From positions 1 to 39,338 of the forward strand of contig DVLQ01000039.1 in assembly GCA_018715395.1 (NCBI GenBank): a DNA stretch of 39,338 nucleotides, given 5' to 3'. Under the pieces are notes generated by a model, which saw only the letters and a list, made by a program, of their open reading frames with translations, searched no databases and was not told where the DNA came from. Origin of the DNA: Candidatus Coprocola pullicola. Lineage in GTDB: Bacteria; Bacillota; Clostridia; Lachnospirales; Anaerotignaceae. The position numbers were made by a program, and so were the translations under genes. Every line of letters begins with the position of its first letter. The first letter of the stretch is position 1. This document shows positions 32,870 to 39,338 of this stretch, piece by piece.

Positions 32870-33219
32870 TGAAAAGAAAAATAATAGGAAGATTTGCAAA
32901 AAGCATGACAAAGTAAAATGTTTTGAAGACAACTTATCCAACTAAACATCAAGAGGTTATTTTTAACCATATCCATGTCCACAAAGGACATAAAAATACT
33001 TTAGAAAAAAGAGAAAATCATTTGTCTAACAGAAACGTCACTGTATTATAAATATGGACTGAAGCTAAAATGCTGATTAGAGAAAAGAAGCAGTACAATC
33101 TGAAACGCTTAAATAAAGCATCGCTGTTGCAATCTAATAAAGCAATTATTTCCCATTAGACTGAAGATATAAACAAGTGGGATTAAGTATAGGTATGGGA
33201 AAAATGAGTGAAATACAAT
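32870..33219. other. Decayed non-coding stretch inside the cobalamin operon
   Basis: About 350 bp without an open frame. Plus-strand fragments such as EAKMLIREKKQYNLKRLNKASLLQSNK look protein-like but are cut by stops, and I cannot identify them. Two small hairpins occur near 32950-32992 (GGTTA/TAACC and ATGTCC/GGACAT). It is probably the remains of a gene or element between cbiJET and cbiA. Confidence 0.4.
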
Positions 33220-33475
33220 GGTTCTGTTAACTGAACATGAAAATAAAAGTACAGAAATTTGCGACAAATATATTTTTGATGTCTGTATTTATCTTTTCTA
33301 TAACCATAAAGGAAATGAGAAAAGCAATAGGGACAAAAAATAGAAAAATCTTTAAAAGTAATTTTTATATTTATGCATAGTAACAGCTCCTTTCGAGGAG
33401 AAACACTGTTTTAGTTCATTTTGTTGTACTTTCAATAAGGAGCTGTTGTCTATACCATTTTAACGTAACAGAATC
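33220..33475 (+). mobile_element. Miniature IS6-like element, copy E (256 bp)
   Basis: Starts GGTTCTGTTAACTGAACATGA and ends ACCATTTTAACGTAACAGAATC. It has exactly the length and deletion junction of copy B. Flanks are AATACAAT (33212-33219) and AATACATT (33476-33483), an 8-bp duplication with one later change. Four bases (ATAT) then AGGAG, the ribosome site of cbiA, follow. A perfect inner stem AACAGCTCCTT/AAGGAGCTGTT sits near the right end. Confidence 0.92.
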
Positions 33476-33500
33476 AATACATTATATAGGAGAAAGTAGT

Positions 33501-34871
33501 ATGAAAATACCAAGAATACTTTTTGCCGCTCCTGCCAGCGGTATGGGCAAAACAACCATAACCTGTGGTTTTTTGGCTGTATTAAAAAAAAGAAATGTAG
33601 ATACCATTTCGTTTAAATGTGGTCCTGATTACATTGATACGCTTTTTCACAGCCATGTTTTGGGAGTGCCTTCTTATAATATAGATACCTTTTTAACAGG
33701 TGAAAAAAATGCTAAATTTCTTTTTTATAAAAATGCTGTAGGCAAAAAAATGGCTGTCATAGAAGGCGTAATGGGCTATTATGACGGATTGGGCAGCACA
33801 ACTTTAAAAGCCAGCAGTTATGATGTGGCAAATGTGACAAAGACACCTGTGATTATGGTCATACGTCCAAAGGGAATGAGCCTTTCTGTTGCAGCATTAC
33901 TAAAAGGTTTTTTGCAGTATCAACAAAAAAGCTATATAAAAGGGGTAATACTCAACGGTGTTTCACAAATGTTTTATCAAACGCTAAAAGATGTGATAGA
34001 AAAAGAATTGCCTATCAAAGTATATGGCTATTTGCCTCAAAAGCAAGAATTTGCATTGCAAAGCCGTCATCTTGGATTGGTGACGCCTGATGATACACAA
34101 CAGCTACAAAAAAAATTATATTACTTAGCAGAAGAAATGGAAAAAAATATGGATATAGAGGGGATTATGTCATTAGCAGAATCAGCAGAAGAATTGCCTG
34201 ACATGGTATTGCCAAAAAATGAAGTAGAAAAAAAATGTACTATTGCAGTAGCAAAGGATAGAGCATTTTGTTTTTATTATAAAGATAATTTACAGTATTT
34301 GGAGGAAAATGGATGTCAACTGGTCTATTTCAGTCCTTTAAAAGACAAAAATTTACCAAAAGAGGCAGACGGTATTTTTTTAGGCGGAGGATATCCGGAG
34401 CTATATGCCAAAGAGCTTTCTCAAAACAATACAATGATTGCAAGTATCAAAAACGCCATTGCGCAAGGCATGCCGGTATGGGCAGAATGCGGAGGGTTTT
34501 TATACCTTCATGAAACATTGCAGGATGCACAAGAAAAAAGCTATGCCATGGTTGGAGCTATAAAAGCCCACGCTTTTGGTGAAAAGCAATTAAAGCATTT
34601 TGGTTATATTACATTACAAGCCCAAAAAGACACATTTCTTTGCAAAAAAGGAGAAAGCATTCCAGCCCATGAATTTCATTATTGGCAAAGTACCAATCCA
34701 GGAAATGCTTTTTTAGCGGAAAAATATTCTAAAAAAAGAAGTTGGCAGTGTATTCACGACCAAAGAAATATTTTTGCAGGATTTGCTCACATTCATTTTT
34801 ATGGAAATACGATATTTGCAGATAACTGGATAAAGCAATGTATACAATGGAGGAGAGAAAAAAAAGTATGA
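33501..34871 (+). CDS. cbiA: Cobyrinate a,c-diamide synthase
   Basis: 456 residues. P-loop-like ILFAAPASGMGKTTITCGFL, FKCGPDYIDTLFHSHV and MAVIEGVMGYYDG belong to the N-terminal ATP-dependent synthetase. The C-terminal glutaminase-like domain has GIFLGGGYPELYAKEL and AECGGFLYLHETL with the catalytic Cys. It amidates side chains a and c of cobyrinate using glutamine and ATP. ATG 33501 follows AGGAGAAAG, next to miniature element E, which separates it from the upstream cbi genes. The stop overlaps the cbiB start (ATGA). Confidence 0.96.
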   Translation: MKIPRILFAAPASGMGKTTITCGFLAVLKKRNVDTISFKCGPDYIDTLFHSHVLGVPSYNIDTFLTGEKNAKFLFYKNAVGKKMAVIEGVMGYYDGLGSTTLKASSYDVANVTKTPVIMVIRPKGMSLSVAALLKGFLQYQQKSYIKGVILNGVSQMFYQTLKDVIEKELPIKVYGYLPQKQEFALQSRHLGLVTPDDTQQLQKKLYYLAEEMEKNMDIEGIMSLAESAEELPDMVLPKNEVEKKCTIAVAKDRAFCFYYKDNLQYLEENGCQLVYFSPLKDKNLPKEADGIFLGGGYPELYAKELSQNNTMIASIKNAIAQGMPVWAECGGFLYLHETLQDAQEKSYAMVGAIKAHAFGEKQLKHFGYITLQAQKDTFLCKKGESIPAHEFHYWQSTNPGNAFLAEKYSKKRSWQCIHDQRNIFAGFAHIHFYGNTIFADNWIKQCIQWRREKKV

Positions 34872-35842
34872 AAAGAAATGTTTGTGCTATGTTGGCAGGC
34901 TTTTGTATGGATATGCTTTTTGGCGACCCTTCTGCATTGCCACACCCTATTTGCTGGATAGGAGGTTTGATAGCTAAAACGGAAAAAATATTGAGAAAAT
35001 ATCTTCCAAAAACAGAAAAAGCAGAAAAATGTGGTGGGATTTTTCTAATTTTTGTTATACTTTTGGTATCATTAACAATACCTGCTATATTTTTATATTT
35101 CATAGGTTTTTTTGGAATATTGCCCGTATTTTTGTTGGAAACGATAATATGCTGGTATATGCTTGCCACAAAATCTTTAAAAAAGGAAAGTATGGCTGTT
35201 TATAAAAAATTAAAACAAAATGATTTAAAAGGAGCAAGAAAGGCTGTTTCCCGTATTGTAGGAAGAGATACTCAAAATTTGACAAAAGAAGGCGTAACGA
35301 AAGCGGCGATTGAAACTGTAGCAGAAAATACCTCAGATGGCGTAGTAGCTCCTTTATTTTATATGACTATGTTTGGACCACTAGGGGGTGTGTTTTACAA
35401 GGCAGTCAATACAATGGATTCTATGGTAGGATATAAAAATGAAAAATATATTTATTTTGGAAGATATCCTGCAAAACTAGACGATATTATCAATTATATC
35501 CCGGCGAGGCTTTCAGCGCTTTTTATGATATTGAGTGCAAAGCTGTTAGGATATCATAGCAAAGACAGCTTTAAAATATGGAGAAGGGACGGCAGAAACC
35601 ACGCAAGCCCCAATTCTGCCCAAACAGAAGCGGCTTGTGCCGGCGCATTGGGCATACAGTTAGCAGGAGATGCATGGTATTTTGGAAAAAAATATAAAAA
35701 ACCGTTTATTGGTGATAAAAAAAGAGAAATTGTATCAGAAGATATTCAAAAAGCAAATCGTTTGCTTTATACTACAGCGATGATAGCGGTTTTTGCATTT
35801 TCTGTGGCAGGTGTTTTATTAGGAAAAAAAAGAATTGATTAA
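34868..35842 (+). CDS. cbiB: Adenosylcobinamide-phosphate synthase (CbiB)
   Basis: 324 residues, integral membrane. The N-terminus LAGFCMDMLFGDPSALPHPICWIGGLIA is diagnostic. VSRIVGRDTQNLTKEGVTKAAIETVAENTSDGVVAPLFY and NHASPNSAQTEAACAGALGIQL are the family's conserved loops, with membrane helices at about residues 55-95 and at the C-terminus. It attaches the aminopropanol phosphate arm to adenosylcobyric acid. ATG 34868 overlaps the cbiA stop and has GGAGGAGAG upstream; the track start at 34838 lies within cbiA and lacks a ribosome site. Confidence 0.95.
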   Translation: MKRNVCAMLAGFCMDMLFGDPSALPHPICWIGGLIAKTEKILRKYLPKTEKAEKCGGIFLIFVILLVSLTIPAIFLYFIGFFGILPVFLLETIICWYMLATKSLKKESMAVYKKLKQNDLKGARKAVSRIVGRDTQNLTKEGVTKAAIETVAENTSDGVVAPLFYMTMFGPLGGVFYKAVNTMDSMVGYKNEKYIYFGRYPAKLDDIINYIPARLSALFMILSAKLLGYHSKDSFKIWRRDGRNHASPNSAQTEAACAGALGIQLAGDAWYFGKKYKKPFIGDKKREIVSEDIQKANRLLYTTAMIAVFAFSVAGVLLGKKRID

Positions 35843-35862
35843 GATGAGGAGGAACTTTTTTT

Positions 35863-36924
35863 ATGAGAACTTATAAACATGGCGGCGATGTATATAGTTA
35901 TGATGTAGAGATGGATTTTTCGGCAAATATCAATCCGCTTGGTATGCCGGAGTCTGTCAAAAAAGCTGTACAAGAATCTATTGCAGATTGTATTCACTAT
36001 CCAGACCCTTATTGCAGAGATCTGACAGCGGGTATTTCTAAAAAAGAAAATGTACCAGAGGAATATATTCTTTGTGGAAACGGGGCAGCAGATTTGATAT
36101 TTCGCTTTGTGTTGGCAAAACGTCCCAAAAAGGCATTGATACTGGCTCCTAGTTTTTCAGAATATGAAGGGGCATTGGCGGTAGGAGAATGTGAAGTTTC
36201 TTACTATACATTAAGTAATCAAAATGGTTTTCGTTTAACGGAGGATTTTCTTCATCAAATTACAGACGAGGTAGATACAGTTGTACTTTGTAATCCAAAT
36301 AATCCAACGGGAAGACTCATAGAGCCGGAATTATTAGAAAAAGTGGCAGAACAGTGCCAAAAAACAAATACATTTTTATTTTTAGATGAATGCTTTTTGG
36401 ATTTTATGGAAGATGGTAATGAAAGAAGTATGAAAAACAAATTGGCTGATAACAGCAGTTTGTTAATATTAAAAGCTTTTACAAAAATGTATGGTATACC
36501 TGGATTACGTTTGGGATATTGTCTTTGCAGTGATAAAGAACTGATTGAAAAAATGCGTTCTGCAAGCCAAAGTTGGGCAGTGTCTGTTCCTGCACAAGCT
36601 GCCGGAGTGGCGGCATTGGCAGAAACAAAATTTGTTGAAAATACAATTCAATTGATAAAGCAAGAACAACATTATCTTCTTTCGGAATTAAGAAATATAG
36701 GTATTCCTTGTTATCCTCCTTCTGCAAATTATATCTTTTTCAAGGAAGAACAGGGAATTTATGAAAGATTGTTAAAAAAGGGTATTCTTATTAGAAGCTG
36801 CCATAATTATCCCGGCTTGGAGCATGGCTATTTTAGAATTGCCATAAAAAGTCATGAAGAAAATGAAAAACTCATACAAGCTATTAGAGAAGTAATTAAA
36901 GAAGGTTCCATATGGCAAAGGTGA
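35863..36924 (+). CDS. cobD: L-threonine-O-3-phosphate decarboxylase (CobD-type PLP enzyme)
   Basis: 353 residues, fold type I PLP enzyme close to histidinol-phosphate aminotransferase. HGGDVYSYDVEMDFSANINPLGMP is the CobD-like opening. ILCGNGAADLIFRFVLA, VVLCNPNNPTGRLI and FLDECFLDFM bind PLP, and ILKAFTKMYGIPGLRLGY carries the Schiff-base Lys. In this operon it should make aminopropanol phosphate for CbiB. An aminotransferase role is possible on sequence alone, but context favours CobD. GAGGAGG ribosome site. The end overlaps cbiP by 13 nt. Confidence 0.93.
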   Translation: MRTYKHGGDVYSYDVEMDFSANINPLGMPESVKKAVQESIADCIHYPDPYCRDLTAGISKKENVPEEYILCGNGAADLIFRFVLAKRPKKALILAPSFSEYEGALAVGECEVSYYTLSNQNGFRLTEDFLHQITDEVDTVVLCNPNNPTGRLIEPELLEKVAEQCQKTNTFLFLDECFLDFMEDGNERSMKNKLADNSSLLILKAFTKMYGIPGLRLGYCLCSDKELIEKMRSASQSWAVSVPAQAAGVAALAETKFVENTIQLIKQEQHYLLSELRNIGIPCYPPSANYIFFKEEQGIYERLLKKGILIRSCHNYPGLEHGYFRIAIKSHEENEKLIQAIREVIKEGSIWQR

Positions 36925-38420
36925 TTATGGTACAAGGAACAATGTCCAATGCAGGAAAAAGTTGGGTTGTAGCCGGGCTTTGTCGCATTTTTAGACAAGA
37001 CGGATATCATGTGGCACCATTTAAGTCGCAAAATATGGCTCTGAATTCGTTTATTACAAAAGAGGGGTTAGAAATGGGCAGAGCGCAAGTGATGCAATGT
37101 GAAGCGGCAGGCATTGAACCTTCTGTACAAATGAATCCTATATTATTAAAACCAACAAATGAAATAGGCTCACAGGTTATTTTAAATGGAGAAGTGATAG
37201 GAAATTTTTCTGCAAAAGAATATTTTCAAAAGAAAAAAGATTTTTTGCCAGAAATAAAAAAAGCGTATGATGTTTTAGCGGAAAAATATGATATTATTGT
37301 GATAGAAGGAGCAGGCAGTCCTGCCGAAATCAATTTAAAAAAAGATGATATTGTAAATATGGGTATGGCTGAATTGGCGGACGCTCCTGTGATATTGATA
37401 GGAGATATTGATAGAGGCGGGGTTTTTGCCCAGTTGGTAGGCACGATGATGCTTTTGGAAAAAAAAGAACAAAACAGAATCAAAGGTTTTGTGATCAATA
37501 AATTTAGAGGAGATGTAACTTTGTTACAGTCCGGTATTACTATGTTAGAGGAAAAATGTCAAAAAAAAGTGTTGGGGGTCATACCGTATTTATCTATTGA
37601 TATTGAAGATGAGGACAGTCTTTCACAGCGATTTGAAAAAAAAGAAAAAAGAGGGCTTTTGGATATTGCAGTCATTCATTTTCCTCATATTTCTAATTTT
37701 ACGGATTTTAATAGATTGGAAGCGATAGAAGGCATTTGTTTACGATATGTCAAAAAAACGTCGGAATTAAAGTGGCCTGATATGATTATACTTCCCGGTA
37801 CAAAAAACACCATAGAAGATTTACTTTTTATCAGACAAGAAGGACTGGAAAGTGCTATCAAAAAGCTCTCTCAAAAGGGAGTCATTGTTTTTGGTATTTG
37901 TGGAGGATACCAAATGATGGGTAATCTTCTTTCAGACCCTTATGGTATAGAAAAAAAGGGTACTATAAGAGGTATGCAATTGCTTCCGATTAAAACAATA
38001 TTTGAAAAGGAAAAAACAAGAACAAGAGTAAAAGGAAGATTTTTAACAGTTTTTGGAGATTTAAAAGAACTTTCGGAAAAAATATTTTGGGGATATGAAA
38101 TTCATATGGGAAAAACAGAAATAGAAAAAGGACAGCCCTTTACCAAAATAGTCAAAGAAAATAAAGATGATCAAATAGATGGAGTTCAAAATCAAAATTG
38201 TTATGGCACTTATGTACATGGTATTTTTGATGCAGAAGAAACCGCGCAGGCATTGATAAAAGCATTGTGCCAAAAAAAGAATATAGATTGCACAGATATA
38301 TTAAAAAATACAGTAAACTGGCAAGCTTATAAACAAAAACAATATGATTTGTTGGCAGATACCATAAGAAGTAGCTTGGATATGCAAGAGATTTATAAAA
38401 TATTGGAAGGAGGCAGATAA
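36912..38420 (+). CDS. cbiP: Cobyric acid synthase
   Basis: 502 residues. KVIMVQGTMSNAGKSWVVAGLCRIF is the ATP-binding start. FKSQNMALNSFIT, VIEGAGSPAEINLKKDDIVNMGMAELA and GDIDRGGVFAQLVGTMMLL are the synthetase core. The C-terminal glutaminase-like domain has ILPGTKNTIEDLLF, GVIVFGICGGYQMMG (catalytic Cys) and YGTYVHGIFD. It amidates side chains b, d, e and g of adenosylcobyrinate a,c-diamide. ATG 36912 lies within the end of cobD, and AAGAAGG upstream serves as ribosome site. Confidence 0.96.
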   Translation: MAKVIMVQGTMSNAGKSWVVAGLCRIFRQDGYHVAPFKSQNMALNSFITKEGLEMGRAQVMQCEAAGIEPSVQMNPILLKPTNEIGSQVILNGEVIGNFSAKEYFQKKKDFLPEIKKAYDVLAEKYDIIVIEGAGSPAEINLKKDDIVNMGMAELADAPVILIGDIDRGGVFAQLVGTMMLLEKKEQNRIKGFVINKFRGDVTLLQSGITMLEEKCQKKVLGVIPYLSIDIEDEDSLSQRFEKKEKRGLLDIAVIHFPHISNFTDFNRLEAIEGICLRYVKKTSELKWPDMIILPGTKNTIEDLLFIRQEGLESAIKKLSQKGVIVFGICGGYQMMGNLLSDPYGIEKKGTIRGMQLLPIKTIFEKEKTRTRVKGRFLTVFGDLKELSEKIFWGYEIHMGKTEIEKGQPFTKIVKENKDDQIDGVQNQNCYGTYVHGIFDAEETAQALIKALCQKKNIDCTDILKNTVNWQAYKQKQYDLLADTIRSSLDMQEIYKILEGGR

Positions 38421-39068
38421 GTGAAATTTGAATTGGAAGAAATAAAACCTGCTGATATTGAAAAAAGAAGCTTTCAAATCATTAGCAAAATATTGAAAAA
38501 AGAATATCCTAATGTGGTATTAAAAAAAGAAGAAGAACCCATTATCAAAAGAGTGATACATACAACGGCAGATTTTGAATATTTGGATACACTTTGTTTT
38601 TCTCATGATGCTGTAAAAAAAGGCAAAGAGGCGCTTCAAAAGGGTGTTTGTATTGTGACAGACACCCAAATGGTGAAATCCGGAATAAATAAAAAATTTG
38701 TAGAGTATTTAGGAGGAGAGGTCTACTGCTTTATGTCTGATGAAGATGTGGTGGAATTAGCAAAAAAGCAAAATATCACAAGAGCGATGGCTAGTATAGA
38801 TAAAGCAAGTACATTGAAAAAACCGCTTATTTTTGCAATAGGAAATGCACCAACAGCTTTGATAAGAATTTATGAATTGACACAAAAAAATCAATTCAAT
38901 CCTAAGTTAATTATTGGCGTGCCGGTAGGGTTTGTCAATGTGATACAGGCAAAGGAGCTAATATTGACATTAAACGTACCTTCTATTGTATCCAAAGGAA
39001 GAAAAGGAGGCAGCAACGTAGCGGCAGCCATTTGCAATGCGCTGCTTTATGAATTGATTCAAAGATAA
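38421..39068 (+). CDS. cbiC: Precorrin-8X methylmutase
   Basis: 215 residues starting at GTG 38421, immediately after the cbiP stop, with AAGGAGG 8 nt upstream. IEKRSFQIISKILKK, IKRVIHTTADFEYLDTLCFS (the catalytic His segment), CIVTDTQMVKSGINK, FAIGNAPTALIRIYEL and IGVPVGFVNVIQAKELIL with SKGRKGGSNVAAAICNALL complete the family pattern. It moves the methyl group from C11 to C12, forming cobyrinic acid. It is the last gene of the visible operon; no clear terminator follows before the IS at 39212. Confidence 0.96.
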   Translation: MKFELEEIKPADIEKRSFQIISKILKKEYPNVVLKKEEEPIIKRVIHTTADFEYLDTLCFSHDAVKKGKEALQKGVCIVTDTQMVKSGINKKFVEYLGGEVYCFMSDEDVVELAKKQNITRAMASIDKASTLKKPLIFAIGNAPTALIRIYELTQKNQFNPKLIIGVPVGFVNVIQAKELILTLNVPSIVSKGRKGGSNVAAAICNALLYELIQR

Positions 39069-39211
39069 TCCTCTTTAACTTTGTGGAATCATAAAATACA
39101 AAAAAATGTCCTTATCAATGGGTATATTATATCCAAATTGAATAAAAAGTGATGCAATGAAGTAAAGCTTCAATCATTCTTATAAAAGAAAAATTCTACT
39201 ATTTACAATAT

Positions 39212-39338
39212 TGAACTGCACCCCATTTGTTAGACAGTATGATATACTGAATAACAAGTGGGGTGATTTTTATGCCAAAAGGAGTACCAAATAAACGATA
39301 TACACCAGAATTCAAGCAACTGGTGGTAGAAACGATGC
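39212..39338 (+). mobile_element. Left end of an IS3-family element (truncated by the window)
   Basis: TGAACTGCACCCCATTTGTTAGACAG is a typical IS3-family left terminal repeat. The transposase orfA start follows 60 nt later. The right end is outside the window. Confidence 0.82.
39272..39338 (+). CDS. IS3-family transposase orfA, N-terminal fragment
   Basis: Only 22 codons are present: MPKGVPNKRYTPEFKQLVVE, the typical start of the IS3 orfA helix-turn-helix protein. GTGGGGTGA serves as ribosome site. It runs off the window end. Confidence 0.82.
   Translation, partial: MPKGVPNKRYTPEFKQLVVETM

Noticed and set aside
1-39338. tRNA or rRNA genes
   Set aside because: I saw no cloverleaf with CCA end or GTTCRANNC motif and no rRNA-like segment; a tRNAscan run would settle this.

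Overview
The window is AT-rich (roughly 30% GC by eye). It has clostridial gene content: DeoR, PadR and BlaI-type regulators, an oxygen-sensitive glycyl radical enzyme, the cobalt-early (anaerobic) B12 route, sigma-A-like promoters and strong AGGAG ribosome sites. I read it as chromosomal DNA of an anaerobic Firmicute, class Clostridia. Genus is not determinable from what I can see. Many genes are decayed and insertion elements are frequent, so this looks like an actively eroding genome.

Layout. (1) 0.2-9.0 kb is a catabolic cluster: two tandem DeoR regulators, an OPA/MFS-type carrier broken by one in-frame TGA, an iron-dependent alcohol dehydrogenase of the phosphonoacetaldehyde/sulfoacetaldehyde reductase type, an XRE-cupin regulator, a glycyl radical enzyme (GRE) whose active-site Cys is followed by Val-Val rather than the Val-Glu of known eliminases, and its radical-SAM activase behind an intergenic hairpin. 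(2) 9.0-14.0 kb holds a YczE-like membrane protein with two matched operator-like sites, an XRE regulator lacking a normal start codon, a TerD-like pseudogene, an FGGY sugar-kinase pseudogene and an intact fructose-6-phosphate aldolase/transaldolase. (3) 14.0-19.0 kb holds two miniature elements, a secreted PLD-like protein, a tandem 208-bp repeat, and a PadR / DUF1700 / DUF4097-like envelope operon. (4) 19.0-22.5 kb is a decaying BlaI-BlaR1 (M56 peptidase) locus split by an IS5-type element. (5) 22.6-25.6 kb holds a TPR-DUF2185 protein, thioredoxin reductase and an aldo/keto reductase. (6) 25.6-26.8 kb is a 1.2-kb IS6-like element with a dead transposase. (7) 26.9-39.1 kb is a cobalamin operon: cbiD, F, G, H, a cbiJ-E-T fusion, cbiA, B, cobD, cbiP, cbiC. 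An IS3-type element begins at the right edge.

The most striking signal is the IS6-like family: one 1202-bp parent and four internally deleted derivatives of 256-445 bp. The four copies with a recognisable 8-bp target duplication (one of them imperfect) all have the same end facing a gene, and in all four the duplication is followed by exactly four bases and then the Shine-Dalgarno AGGAG. The element therefore appears to insert at a fixed 12 nt upstream of ribosome-binding sites. The fifth copy is 13 nt from the same site once the nested insertion is removed. A second, unrelated repeat family sits at gene 3' ends, next to terminator hairpins.

How the genes work together: the GRE cluster should import a small anionic substrate, interconvert an alcohol and an aldehyde (Fe-ADH), and break a C-X or C-C bond by radical chemistry. 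The substrate cannot be named from sequence. The B12 operon covers most of the corrin ring chemistry, amidations and aminopropanol attachment; the cobaltochelatase, CbiL and lower-ligand genes are not in the window.
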